From Chryseobacterium sp. StRB126 (lineage in GTDB: Bacteria; Bacteroidota; Bacteroidia; Flavobacteriales; Weeksellaceae): a stretch of DNA of 64,000 bases. Location of the stretch: contig NZ_AP014624.1 of the NCBI RefSeq assembly GCF_000829375.1, forward strand, positions 124,001 through 188,000. Reading direction: 5' to 3'. Positions 8,678 to 16,865 of this stretch are shown here, piece after piece. The stretch's first letter is position 1. The number at the start of each line of letters is the position of its first letter. A model generated the notes under the pieces. That model was given only the letters and a program-made list of their open reading frames with translations. It was not told the DNA's origin and ran no database searches. The position numbers and the translations under genes were made by a program.

Positions 8678-9057
8678 TAATCCTGATGTGCGATCATAGA
8701 AATTTCAATATCCACATTTTTAGGCAGGCAAGAAACCTGTACAGTTTCACGTGCCGGATAGCTTTCTGCATCTAAATAAGAAGCGTAAATATCGTTCATT
8801 ACAGCAAAATCATCCATGCTCTTAAGAAAGATAGTTGCTTTTACAACATTTTTAAAAGTCATTCCAGCTTCTGTAAGGATTGCCTCAAGATTTTTCATTA
8901 CCTGATGGGTTTCCTTTTCAATTCCTTCTACCAGTTTACCAGTTGCAGGATCTACAGGAATCTGTCCGGAGATGTATAAAACTCCGTTAGCCATATTAGC
9001 TTGTGAATAAGGACCGATAGCCGCAGGTGCATTAACTGTATTGATTATTTGTTTCAT
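8677..9057 (-). CDS. ridA: RidA-family reactive intermediate/imine deaminase
   Basis: A 126-residue YjgF/YER057c/UK114 protein. It hydrolyses reactive enamine/imine intermediates made by pyridoxal-phosphate enzymes. The family's landmarks are all present: the start with NAPAAIGPYSQA, then LYISGQIPVDPATG, the substrate-binding Arg in the YPARETVQVSCLPK segment, and the ending VDIEISMIA. Length is exactly typical. It is the first gene of a two-gene unit. Confidence 0.95.
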   Translation of the reverse strand: MKQIINTVNAPAAIGPYSQANMANGVLYISGQIPVDPATGKLVEGIEKETHQVMKNLEAILTEAGMTFKNVVKATIFLKSMDDFAVMNDIYASYLDAESYPARETVQVSCLPKNVDIEISMIAHQD

Positions 9058-9149
9058 ATACGGATATTTATTTTTTTGTAAAATTATCTTTCATTACCAA
9101 CCATAAGTTAAGCAATTTCATGATAATCTCGTTAGATTTATTTTGGATG

Positions 9150-9180
9150 CAAATATAAAATTTATATTGTCAAATGCCAA
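9150..9180 (-). promoter_or_regulatory. Bacteroidota-type promoter for ridA
   Basis: On the minus strand, TTG at 9180-9178, a 20-base spacer and TATATTTG at 9157-9150 match the Bacteroidota promoter consensus. It lies 93 bases upstream of the ridA start codon and just beyond the 3' end of lptD. Confidence 0.5.
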
Positions 9181-9187
9181 TCTGATA

Positions 9188-11773
9188 TTAGAAAGGTGCA
9201 TTTGGCTGGGTAAAGCTTCTGTCTTTATACTTCAATGCATCACTTAAGATATTGGCTTTGATCCCAATAAAGAAGTCATATACCTTATATTGTCCAAAAG
9301 GCACCCAGTTAAAATTAATGGTAAAACTTCGCTGATCTCTTGAAAAACCAATTCTTGTATACGCCAATTCTTTAGTCACCAAGTCATAATGGGTACTTCC
9401 TGTAACATTCCAATAAGGAGTAAGCTTAATACTTCCATCAAGACCTAGAGAGGCAATTTTATTTCCAAACCTGCTAGTTCCTTTAGAATACGCATAATTA
9501 GCATTAATATTCAATGTCCATGCCTGATCGAAACGTGAGTAGTTATCATCATCAAAATAATAGTTCTCATTTCTTACTTCTCCTTTTGAACTATATTTTT
9601 TAGCATAATCGGTTTTTTCTCCAAAGATTTCACTGCTTAAAGGGTAAGATAACTGAACATTGAATCCCTGTACTCCAAAAGCTCCAAACTTCTCTGTTCT
9701 GATTCCTTGATCTTGTCCTGGAATGAATTCAATTTTATATGGATCAAGAGAAAGGCTGGTATTAACAGTAAGTTTATTATTAAAGAAAGAAGACTGTCCA
9801 TTAATAGTAAAAATAGACCAAGGGTGATCTTTAGCAGCAAAGTTGTAGTTTCCCGAAAGGTTTAAAGATTCAAAGATCTTCACTTTTTTCACCCCTGTAG
9901 AATCACTTTTAGATTTCACCTTCATTTCGATATTGTTTCCGATATTGAAACCTAATGCACCCACCAAATTGTTTGATGGACTTCCAATAATTCCTTTTTC
10001 AAAGATGGAATAAGGAGTAAGCGCTCCGTTTGCATTGTAATAGTTCTTGTAATATCCGAAATTAGGGCTTGAAAAATCCGGAGAATAAGTAAACCCAATA
10101 CTTGGAGTTACCATATGTCTCACCGCTTCCACAATAGATCCTTTTTTGAACTTCATCATTCCATACAATGTTGTCTGAAGACTGGCAGTAGTAGAGAATG
10201 AAGAATATCCTGCGAATTTTTTATTGATTTCATCCACGGTTACATTCTTTACAGGATCATAATATCTGTTTAATGTTTTTGTAGTTAAAGCATTATCAAT
10301 ATTAGCACTTAAACTGAATGTAAAATATTTGGCCAAAGTAGTATTGGTAGCTAAAGCGATATTATTCTTAAGCCCCGTCTGCATTTTATCCCACATTTCT
10401 TTTTTGAACAGTTCATTTTCCTGAGTGTTCACAAAATTCGTAAGGTTAAAACCGGTATTCACCGTAATATTTTCAAGAAGCCCTTGTCTTACTCCGGATT
10501 TCGATTTAAAGAGATAAAACTGATTAACTGCTACGTTCATCTGCGGAAGACGAAGATCGGCCAATCCTGTTGCAAAGTTCTGTGAGTAAGATGCCGTTCC
10601 TGTAATGGTTACCGGAAGTTTCAGAAATCTTTTGGTAACTGTTACCGTTGAATTCTGCTGGGTATTCAATACATTCTGGTTGAAAATATAATTGTTGTTA
10701 AGCGGGTTATTATAGAACTTTGTACTTACAATATCCACCGAGGCACTGAAGGTAAGAAAAGGATTTGCCTTTGAATCCTGAGAATGGGTCCAGCTGATAC
10801 GGTAAGTGCTATTCTTAGTATAATCATCCAGTCCCTTGATTCCTCTTACCATAGTTCCAATGTCTGCATTGAAGCTTCCCGAATAACGGTATTTTTTCTG
10901 ATAATTCATTTGTGGACGCAAGTTCCAGCTTCCTTTGGTATAAATATCTGCAAGCACTTTAAGATCAAAATGTTCTCCAATCGGCTGATAATATCCAATA
11001 CCGTTCAGGAAAAATCCAACATCTTCTCTTTCCCCGAAACTCGGAATCAAAATACCTGCTGCTCTTTTATCCGAGAAAGGAAGAATGGCAAAAGGCATAA
11101 TAAGCGGAGTAGGAACCTGCTCTATGTACATTTGAATAGGTCCTGTAACGATTTGGGATTTATTTTTTGATTTTATCAGCTTGATATTAGAAGCTCTCAT
11201 GAAATAATCCGCTGCCGTATCTTTTTTCTTAACAAAATATTCATCGGTGGTATAATCTGCTTTTCTCATAGCAAACACCGAATCATTGTATTTTTTTGTT
11301 TTTTGGGCTATAATTACTCCTTCACTTTCCTCTGTTCTTGCATTAAAAGCAATAGCCTGCTTGGTTTTTGTATTATAGCTGAACTCGTTGGTTTCGTATT
11401 TTTTCCCGGCCTGGGTAGTTACTACAGGCTCTATGATCTTTCCTAAAGAATCTAATTTCCCTCTGGCATAGATCAGGTTTTTATTATCATCAATGGAAAT
11501 ATAATCTGCATCAATCTGCATATCCTGATACTTTACCTGGGCATTCTTATTAAGGAATGTCATCTTTTTAGGGATATCTCTTCGCTGATCGTCTGCTTTT
11601 GTATGAAGTATATCATCTAAAGCTTCTTTTTTAGCAACAATGGTATCCTTTTTGGAAATAGTATCTTTAACCGTATTTTTAGGCAATTTTTCAGGCGTTT
11701 TCTGTGCTAAAAAATTGTTAAAAATTAGGATAATTAAAATTTGTAATATATTTTTGAAGACGGTTTTGGCCAA
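9188..11773 (-). CDS. lptD: LptD-like outer-membrane LPS assembly protein
   Basis: An 861-residue outer-membrane protein with a signal peptide (about residues 1-23, ending NNFLAQ). After a Lys-rich linker comes an OstA/LptA-like beta-jellyroll region (NAQVKYQDMQIDADYISI to YETNEFSYNTKTKQA). A long beta-barrel with alternating hydrophobic strands follows. The segment TPLIMPFAILPFSDKRAAGILIPSFGE is the hallmark where the LptD barrel begins. It would insert lipopolysaccharide into the outer leaflet, normally with LptE, which is not seen here. It diverges from the amidase gene with only 53 bases between them, so their promoters overlap. Confidence 0.88.
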   Translation of the reverse strand: MAKTVFKNILQILIILIFNNFLAQKTPEKLPKNTVKDTISKKDTIVAKKEALDDILHTKADDQRRDIPKKMTFLNKNAQVKYQDMQIDADYISIDDNKNLIYARGKLDSLGKIIEPVVTTQAGKKYETNEFSYNTKTKQAIAFNARTEESEGVIIAQKTKKYNDSVFAMRKADYTTDEYFVKKKDTAADYFMRASNIKLIKSKNKSQIVTGPIQMYIEQVPTPLIMPFAILPFSDKRAAGILIPSFGEREDVGFFLNGIGYYQPIGEHFDLKVLADIYTKGSWNLRPQMNYQKKYRYSGSFNADIGTMVRGIKGLDDYTKNSTYRISWTHSQDSKANPFLTFSASVDIVSTKFYNNPLNNNYIFNQNVLNTQQNSTVTVTKRFLKLPVTITGTASYSQNFATGLADLRLPQMNVAVNQFYLFKSKSGVRQGLLENITVNTGFNLTNFVNTQENELFKKEMWDKMQTGLKNNIALATNTTLAKYFTFSLSANIDNALTTKTLNRYYDPVKNVTVDEINKKFAGYSSFSTTASLQTTLYGMMKFKKGSIVEAVRHMVTPSIGFTYSPDFSSPNFGYYKNYYNANGALTPYSIFEKGIIGSPSNNLVGALGFNIGNNIEMKVKSKSDSTGVKKVKIFESLNLSGNYNFAAKDHPWSIFTINGQSSFFNNKLTVNTSLSLDPYKIEFIPGQDQGIRTEKFGAFGVQGFNVQLSYPLSSEIFGEKTDYAKKYSSKGEVRNENYYFDDDNYSRFDQAWTLNINANYAYSKGTSRFGNKIASLGLDGSIKLTPYWNVTGSTHYDLVTKELAYTRIGFSRDQRSFTINFNWVPFGQYKVYDFFIGIKANILSDALKYKDRSFTQPNAPF

Positions 11774-11826
11774 TTTTGTTCTATATAATTAAGGCCCAAA
11801 ATTAATATAATTTTTATAACTGTAAG

Positions 11827-13113
11827 ATGCGCAAACAAAATTTTAAAATAATTTTATCATTTCTCCTACTCCTAATCAGTAACTTTATCTTCTCTCAAAA
11901 GAAGTTTACACTAGTTCTTGATGCGGGACACGGAGGAAGTGACCATGGAGCCAACAGGACTTATTCGGACATTGGAAGAATTGCAGAAAAGGACATTACT
12001 CTTGCCATTACCTTAAAGGTTGGAGCCATGCTGGAAAAAAACAGGGACTTCAAAGTAATCTATACCCGAAAGATTGATGAGTACCCTTCCCTATCCGACA
12101 GAACCAACCTCGCTAACAGAAGCAAGGCAGATCTTTTTGTATCCATTCACTGTAATTCTTCTGCGAGACCTACAGCTTATGGTACCGAAACTTATGTACA
12201 GGGACCCAACCAGAATAATGAAAATCTGGAGGTTGCCAAAAGGGAAAACGACGTGATCTTTCTGGATGAAAAGGATAAACAGACCTTCGGATCCTATAAC
12301 CCCGATTCTCCGGAATCTTTAATTGCATTAAAGCTTCAACAGAGTAAATATCTTGAATCCAGCCTTCTTTTAGGCGGATTGGTAGAAGATAACTTTGTAA
12401 ATAAAGATAAAAGATCTTCAAGGGGAGTATTCCAGAAGAATCTTCACGTTCTCCGTATGAATGCCATGCCTTCTGTTCTCATAGAAACAGGTTTCATTAA
12501 CCATCCGGAAGAGAGCCACTATATCGCCTCCGAAAAAGGACAGACTGAAATTGCAGAAAGTATCTACAATGCTATCATTGACTATAAAAAAGCGGTTGAC
12601 AGAAAAACAGGAGGGTCTTTTACTACTAAAAAACAAGAACCGGAAAAACCTGCAGAAACACCGTTGAAAAATGATTTCAGAATATTACTGATGAGTTCTC
12701 CTACGAAATACAATGAGAACGACCCTGCGTTAAAAGGACTGAACTATGTCCTTACCCTTAAAGAAAACGGACAATATAAATACTATTACGCAGTAACCAA
12801 TATGGCTTCTGTGAAAGATATTAATCTTAAAACAGCTAAAGATGCCGGGTTCAGGAACGCATTTGCGGTAGGATTCATGCCTAATCAGAGAATAAACATG
12901 GGATATTATACGCTGGAAGTATATACCGGAGAAAAACTGAATGGTAATTCATACATACTTCAGACCCTTAAAGATGTGGAAAGGGAGAAAGACAGCGGTG
13001 TATTTTATTATACCTATGGAAAGGCTTATACTTTGGAGGATGCCGTAAAATTACAAAAAGAGGTTGAGGCCAAAGGAATTAAGAATACAGTGATTCAAAA
13101 AGTTTATAAATAA
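11827..13113 (+). CDS. N-acetylmuramoyl-L-alanine amidase (Amidase_3) with C-terminal SPOR-like domain
   Basis: A 428-residue exported peptidoglycan amidase. A signal peptide (residues 1-23, FIFSQ) precedes a zinc amidase domain of about residues 26-258. The zinc ligands and catalytic Glu are visible: His in LDAGHGGSDHGA, Glu in IAEKDITL, His in FVSIHCNS, and the catalytic Glu in VLIETGFINH. Between them lies a lid-like insert (YVQGPNQNNENLEVAKREN), usual in Bacteroidota amidases. A linker rich in Lys/Glu/Pro leads to a C-terminal region of about 150 residues that resembles SPOR-type repeats. It probably acts in septal peptidoglycan splitting. Confidence 0.9.
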   Translation: MRKQNFKIILSFLLLLISNFIFSQKKFTLVLDAGHGGSDHGANRTYSDIGRIAEKDITLAITLKVGAMLEKNRDFKVIYTRKIDEYPSLSDRTNLANRSKADLFVSIHCNSSARPTAYGTETYVQGPNQNNENLEVAKRENDVIFLDEKDKQTFGSYNPDSPESLIALKLQQSKYLESSLLLGGLVEDNFVNKDKRSSRGVFQKNLHVLRMNAMPSVLIETGFINHPEESHYIASEKGQTEIAESIYNAIIDYKKAVDRKTGGSFTTKKQEPEKPAETPLKNDFRILLMSSPTKYNENDPALKGLNYVLTLKENGQYKYYYAVTNMASVKDINLKTAKDAGFRNAFAVGFMPNQRINMGYYTLEVYTGEKLNGNSYILQTLKDVEREKDSGVFYYTYGKAYTLEDAVKLQKEVEAKGIKNTVIQKVYK

Positions 13114-13126
13114 CTAAAAAATAATT

Positions 13127-13156
13127 TTGAAGTTTCAAAAGGTTTTTCTACTTTTG
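13127..13156 (+). promoter_or_regulatory. Promoter for tRNA-Glu at 13171
   Basis: TTG at 13127-13129, a 19-base spacer and TACTTTTG at 13149-13156 match the Bacteroidota consensus. A start near 13163 would put the tRNA 5' end only a few bases downstream. Confidence 0.65.
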
Positions 13157-13170
13157 CAACCTCAAAATTC

Positions 13171-13242
13171 GGCCTATTCGTCTAGTGGTCAGGACTCAAG
13201 ATTTTCATTCTTGCAACAGGGGTTCGATTCCCCTATAGGCTA
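13171..13242 (+). tRNA. tRNA-Glu(UUC), divergent copy
   Basis: A 72-nt cloverleaf. The acceptor stem is GGCCTAT pairing with ATAGGCT (G1-U72 wobble), with discriminator A. The anticodon stem CAAGA/TCTTG flanks loop TTTTCAT, giving anticodon UUC. The T arm is GGGG-TTCGATT-CCCC. No CCA is encoded. It differs from the three tRNA-Glu genes downstream in acceptor, D and anticodon stems, with pairing kept. Confidence 0.95.
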
Positions 13243-13243
13243 C

Positions 13244-13281
13244 AAAAAAGGAGAAATGATCATGATCATTTCTCCTTTTTT
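13244..13281 (+). terminator. Terminator after tRNA-Glu
   Basis: A perfect 38-base palindrome (A6-GGAGAAATGATC and its complement, T6) begins one base after the tRNA. It gives a long stem ended by a T-run. Confidence 0.8.
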
Positions 13282-13756
13282 ATTTTAATACAATCAAGTT
13301 ATTATGAAAGTATTATTCTGGTGATTTGATATTTTGTTGCACAGGACCTGCTTTCTTACAAAAATTACCCTGACAACTGTTTTTAACAGCAATGTCCTTT
13401 TAATTAGATTGTAAAGCCCATTTCTTCACTAATAAACTTAGTATAAAATACCAACACCCCCTTTATCTTATTTATCCTCCTGATATTTCTAAATTAAGAT
13501 TTATAATCAGATATGAAAATTCCGAAAACAATAGTACACTGGTACTGAATAACTTATTATTATTCAAATAAAAATATCATGGTTTTTACTCTAAAAAACC
13601 AATCTGTATACGTTATATTTCACAAAAGTCTTATATTTGCAAAAATTTTTTAATAAATTTAACCATAATTGGTCAAACAAATATGGTGACACTGATGAAA
13701 AATATTATTGATAACCCTCAGTCTGTAGGAGACTACAGATTATCAAATTTTATATC
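13282..13756. other. AT-rich intergenic region with candidate promoter and leader peptide
   Basis: About 475 bases without a clear gene. A TATATTTG -7-like element is at 13632-13639, without a good -33. After it, a 28-codon frame (13683-13769) overlaps the start of the next gene. Nothing else recognisable was seen. Confidence 0.4.
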
Positions 13757-13769
13757 ATGCCGGATTTAA
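13683..13769 (+). CDS. Possible 28-residue leader or upstream peptide
   Basis: ATG at 13683 opens 28 codons (MVTLMKNIIDNPQSVGDYRL and eight more) ending at TAA 13767-13769, inside the first codons of the next gene. The overlap would allow translational coupling. It could equally be chance in AT-rich DNA. Confidence 0.2.
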   Translation: MVTLMKNIIDNPQSVGDYRLSNFISCRI

Positions 13770-14077
13770 AAATACAAGAAGCAAAATTGCTTTTTAAGAA
13801 AATCCACTCTAACCCAAAAAGTTATGATTTACAAATCAATGAAGAAGGGATTACAGGCAAGGATGATAAAATAAGTTTCAGGCTTTACAGGACAGGAGAA
13901 AGGGTTGCTTTTGAAGTAACAATAGACGGACTTACTTTCACCAATACTACTGGAGAATGGAATAATGCACTGATCATGCTAGGAAATACGATCAAAAAAA
14001 TTGAAAAAGAACAAGAAAATTTAAAAATAGAACAAGCAATAGATAAGCTTAGAAAGTACCTTTCAGAAGAAAATTAA
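13757..14077 (+). CDS. Conserved-looking small hypothetical protein
   Basis: A 106-residue soluble protein. The first two thirds alternate strand-forming residues (YDLQINEEGITG, FRLYRTGERVAFEVTIDG). The C-terminus is a charged helix (KKIEKEQENLKIEQAIDKLRKY) that could form a coiled coil. No signal peptide or membrane segment is present, and I do not recognise a family. It lies on the same strand as rpsT, which starts 66 bases downstream, but rpsT has its own good promoter in between. Confidence 0.55.
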   Translation: MPDLKIQEAKLLFKKIHSNPKSYDLQINEEGITGKDDKISFRLYRTGERVAFEVTIDGLTFTNTTGEWNNALIMLGNTIKKIEKEQENLKIEQAIDKLRKYLSEEN

Positions 14078-14094
14078 TTTTTTTAAAAATAAAT

Positions 14095-14125
14095 TTGGTA
14101 GTTTCAAAAAAAGTTTATAGTTTTG
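14095..14125 (+). promoter_or_regulatory. Promoter for rpsT
   Basis: TTG at 14095-14097, a 20-base spacer and TAGTTTTG at 14118-14125 match the consensus. Transcription would begin near 14132. This also argues against the upstream in-frame ATG at 14123 and for the start at 14144. Confidence 0.65.
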
Positions 14126-14143
14126 CACTCACATTTGAACGAT

Positions 14144-14398
14144 ATGGCAAATCATAAATCAGCATTAAAGAGAATCAGACAGAACGAAACTAGAAGACTT
14201 CGTAATAGATATTATCACAAGACTGCTAGAACAGCATTGAAAGCCTTAAGAAATGAGGAGAACAAAGCTGCTGCAACAGAGCAACTGCCAAAAGTTATCG
14301 CTTTATTGGATAAATTAGCTAAGAAAAATATTATCCACAAAAACAAAGCGGCTAACTTGAAAAGCAAATTAACAAAGCACGTTAATAAATTAGCGTAA
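14144..14398 (+). CDS. rpsT: 30S ribosomal protein S20
   Basis: An 84-residue, strongly basic protein that binds the 5' domain of 16S rRNA in the small subunit. It has the S20 opening [15 protein letters not shown], then [14 protein letters not shown], and the ending [17 protein letters not shown]. The start at 14144 gives the standard MANHKS N-terminus and lies after the predicted transcription start. An ATG at 14123 would lie in the promoter. A tRNA-Glu gene begins 10 bases after the stop, so the mRNA and tRNA are probably made as one transcript and processed. Confidence 0.97.
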   Translation: MANHKSALKRIRQNETRRLRNRYYHKTARTALKALRNEENKAAATEQLPKVIALLDKLAKKNIIHKNKAANLKSKLTKHVNKLA

Positions 14399-14408
14399 TA
14401 AGTATAGC

Positions 14409-14480
14409 GGCCCGTTCGTCTATCGGTTAGGACCTCAGATTTTCATTCTGGTAAGAGGGGTTCGATTCCCCTACGGGCTA
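14409..14480 (+). tRNA. tRNA-Glu(UUC)
   Basis: A 72-nt cloverleaf with acceptor GGCCCGT/ACGGGCT, discriminator A, anticodon loop TTTTCAT (UUC) and T arm GGGG-TTCGATT-CCCC. It begins 10 bases after rpsT. It is identical to the next two copies. Confidence 0.95.
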
Positions 14481-14489
14481 CTTAATTTT

Positions 14490-14519
14490 TAAAAACCACT
14501 TGTTTTATAGTGGTTTTTA
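14490..14519 (+). terminator. Hairpin between tRNA-Glu copies
   Basis: An 11-bp stem (14490-14500 with 14509-14519), extendable by A/T pairs, with an eight-base loop and a T-rich 3' arm. It may end the rpsT-tRNA transcript or act as a processing signal. Confidence 0.5.
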
Positions 14520-14558
14520 AAAACAAAGTGGAAAGCTAATACTTAAATAAATCTAACC

Positions 14559-14630
14559 GGCCCGTTCGTCTATCGGTTAGGACCTCAGATTTTCATTCTG
14601 GTAAGAGGGGTTCGATTCCCCTACGGGCTA
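14559..14630 (+). tRNA. tRNA-Glu(UUC)
   Basis: Identical in all 72 positions to the copy at 14409. Anticodon UUC. Confidence 0.95.
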
Positions 14631-14694
14631 CAAATTAAGAGTTGATACTTATAAAAACAAACCTAGCACACTATTTCGGTAGTGGAAGATAGAG

Positions 14695-14766
14695 GGCCCG
14701 TTCGTCTATCGGTTAGGACCTCAGATTTTCATTCTGGTAAGAGGGGTTCGATTCCCCTACGGGCTA
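14695..14766 (+). tRNA. tRNA-Glu(UUC)
   Basis: The third identical 72-nt copy. Anticodon UUC. A strong terminator follows it. Confidence 0.95.
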
Positions 14767-14770
14767 CTAA

Positions 14771-14799
14771 AAAGGACTTTTTCAAAAGTCCTTTTTTTG
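14771..14799 (+). terminator. Terminator after the tRNA-Glu cluster
   Basis: An 11-bp stem (14771-14781 with 14784-14794) followed by a T-run, five bases after the last tRNA. Confidence 0.8.
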
Positions 14800-14935
14800 T
14801 TTTTACACCCTTCCCTATCTCAATATCTATTTATTTCAATAGCTTTAAGCCTCTACAGCCATTCTTAATTGAGAAAGGGTTTTGAGGAATATTAAATTTC
14901 ATTAAAAATATCACCAAAAAAAGAAATATTATTTT

Positions 14936-14963
14936 TTGTATCTTCTTTAATTCCTTAAATTTG
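14936..14963 (+). promoter_or_regulatory. Promoter for the first CxxC-domain surface protein
   Basis: TTG at 14936-14938, a 17-base spacer and TAAATTTG at 14956-14963. A possible TTG start codon at 14961 lies inside this -7 element, so translation should begin at the ATG at 14994. Confidence 0.55.
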
Positions 14964-14993
14964 GCTAAAACTATTCATATAAAAAATAATAAC

Positions 14994-15764
14994 ATGAAAT
15001 TTAATTTACTTCTGAGAGATAAATTCTCCTTTCAAGCTGCCTTAGTTGCATTCTGCTTATTCTCCGCTCAGTTTTTATTGGGCCAGGACAGAATTTATGC
15101 TCATGCTCAAAGTTCTGGTGTATTTGGTGTAGCCTGTTTAGGATGCCGTGTAGATAATCCATTGAATGCAGTGGGAGGTAATGAAGATGATTATTCTACA
15201 ATGGTATTGGGAACTGCATTATTAGGCGGGATTCAGCAAACCTTAATTTTCCCTGATCTTAGAGCCGATACAAGGCTTGTTGTAGGAATAGGAACAGATA
15301 GCATACCTTTATCTGTACAACTCTTAAGTGGTGTAACTCTTGAAACGATGAATGGAGGTACTTCTAACGAGGACCGCAGAACGATAGACATCAGTCTTCT
15401 AAAATTAGGAGCAACTCCTAATAGAGGTACAGTAGAATTTAAGCCTACCAAACCTTATGATGGAATAAGAATTGGTTTAACCGGAGGAGTGTTAAGTCTT
15501 GGAGGTGGATTCAGAATTTATTATGCTTATCAGGATCCATTGATCCACCTATTGGCTCATAGCCAGAACGGACAGGTCACTCTGAGCGGAAATGTTAGTG
15601 TAGAAGGTTCTGAGGTTTCCTTAACGAATACTTCAGGAAAAGAAGTTTTCCGTTCAAAGCTTAGAAACAATACATTTGATTCTAACCAGCCTGAAGGAGT
15701 TTACATTATGAATCTTCAGACTAAGGAAGGAAAAACATATTCTAAAAAAATCATTATTAAATAA
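14994..15764 (+). CDS. T9SS-type secreted protein with CxxC domain, copy 1
   Basis: A 256-residue exported protein. The signal peptide (about residues 1-31) ends FLLGQ. The main domain (about residues 32-175) begins RIYAHAQSSG and holds a Cys pair (ACLGC) before DNPLNAVGGNEDDYS. A C-terminal T9SS type A-like sorting domain of about 75 residues follows (SQNGQVTLSGNVSVEGSEV, ending KKIIIK). It should therefore be exported through the outer membrane and anchored or released. It is the first of three tandem paralogues, each with its own terminator. I cannot name the CxxC domain family. Confidence 0.75.
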   Translation: MKFNLLLRDKFSFQAALVAFCLFSAQFLLGQDRIYAHAQSSGVFGVACLGCRVDNPLNAVGGNEDDYSTMVLGTALLGGIQQTLIFPDLRADTRLVVGIGTDSIPLSVQLLSGVTLETMNGGTSNEDRRTIDISLLKLGATPNRGTVEFKPTKPYDGIRIGLTGGVLSLGGGFRIYYAYQDPLIHLLAHSQNGQVTLSGNVSVEGSEVSLTNTSGKEVFRSKLRNNTFDSNQPEGVYIMNLQTKEGKTYSKKIIIK

Positions 15765-15778
15765 ATTGATAAAAATAG

Positions 15779-15817
15779 AAAACGGCAGTCTTTAAAAAGG
15801 CTGCCGTTTTTTTATGC
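15779..15817 (+). terminator. Terminator
   Basis: A 10-bp stem (15779-15788 with 15801-15810) followed by seven T, 14 bases after copy 1 of the CxxC-domain family. Confidence 0.8.
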
Positions 15818-15966
15818 CTAAGAGTATAGAATACATTAATATATCATTAAATAAAACATATTATATAAGTTAAATTTTAACATATCACAAAAAATTGAAA
15901 TAAATTATTTAACATAATTATTTTATTTATAAATTTACACAAAACTAAAAATCAAAATCTTTATAT

Positions 15967-16746
15967 ATGAAAACTAATTTATTATTGAGTCCGCGCAGTC
16001 TTAAGACTGCTGTTTTTGTTTCTTTATTGTTTCTGGCAAGCAACATGTCATTTGCACAAATTGTAAAATATTATGCAAGTGCTCAAACGAATCAGGTACA
16101 TGGTGTATGTATAGGCTGTGGAGTGGTAAATCCTCTGAATGCCATTGGTCCTGATGAAAGTGATTATTCTGTTCTACAGGTATCCATTGGTTTACTGGCC
16201 CGTACTGAACAAACTTTAATTTTCCCTAACAGTGCTTACACCAACAAATTGGTGATTGGTATCGGTTCTAACGGAACTCCTCTAAGTGCACAAGTATTAG
16301 GGGGTGTATCTATCGAGACATTCAACGGAAATGTTTCTAACAATGATTATCAAAATCTTAACAATGACATTTTAAAGCTTGGGGCTGGTGATCCAAGCAA
16401 AGGTGAAATTGAACTTACCATGAACAAGCCTTATGACCGTATTAAGATCAATGTAAATGGTGGATTATTGAGTTTAGGTGGAGAGCTAAGAGTATATTAT
16501 GGATATCAGTATAGAGATCCTTTCATCAGTTTGATGGCTCACAGCCAGAATGGTCAGGTTACTCTGGATAAAAATATAAAAGCCGAAGGTTCAGAGGTTA
16601 CTCTTTTCAACACTTCCGGAAAAGAGGTATTCCGTACCAAACTCAATTCGAATACATTTGAAACCAATCAGCCTGAAGGATTATATATTATAAAACTTCA
16701 GACTAAAGATGGGAAAACACATTCAAGTAAGGTTTTACTTAAATAA
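15967..16746 (+). CDS. T9SS-type secreted protein with CxxC domain, copy 2
   Basis: A 259-residue paralogue of the gene before it. It has the same order: signal peptide ending MSFAQ, CxxC domain (VCIGC then NPLNAIGPDESDYS), the motif GGELRVYYGYQ closing the domain, and a T9SS sorting domain (AHSQNGQVTL to SSKVLLK). The C-terminal 75 residues are far more alike between copies 1 and 2 than the domain core, as expected for a conserved secretion signal. It may be a surface structural or binding protein. No enzymatic residues are apparent. Confidence 0.75.
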   Translation: MKTNLLLSPRSLKTAVFVSLLFLASNMSFAQIVKYYASAQTNQVHGVCIGCGVVNPLNAIGPDESDYSVLQVSIGLLARTEQTLIFPNSAYTNKLVIGIGSNGTPLSAQVLGGVSIETFNGNVSNNDYQNLNNDILKLGAGDPSKGEIELTMNKPYDRIKINVNGGLLSLGGELRVYYGYQYRDPFISLMAHSQNGQVTLDKNIKAEGSEVTLFNTSGKEVFRTKLNSNTFETNQPEGLYIIKLQTKDGKTHSSKVLLK

Positions 16747-16765
16747 ATAATTAAACATGCCAGAG

Positions 16766-16797
16766 GCGGCAGGCTTTTTTAAGCCTGCCGCTTTTTT
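16766..16797 (+). terminator. Terminator
   Basis: An 11-bp GC-rich stem (16766-16776 with 16781-16791) with a T4 loop, followed by six T, 20 bases after copy 2. Confidence 0.85.
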
Positions 16798-16865
16798 CTA
16801 TATATACTACTAATACAACATTATGATTCTCTGACAATAATAAACTAATACCTAAATCTCAATAT

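Noticed and set aside
14682..14885. Open frame over the third identical tRNA-Glu
   Set aside because: It reads through a tRNA and a terminator; no protein-like content.
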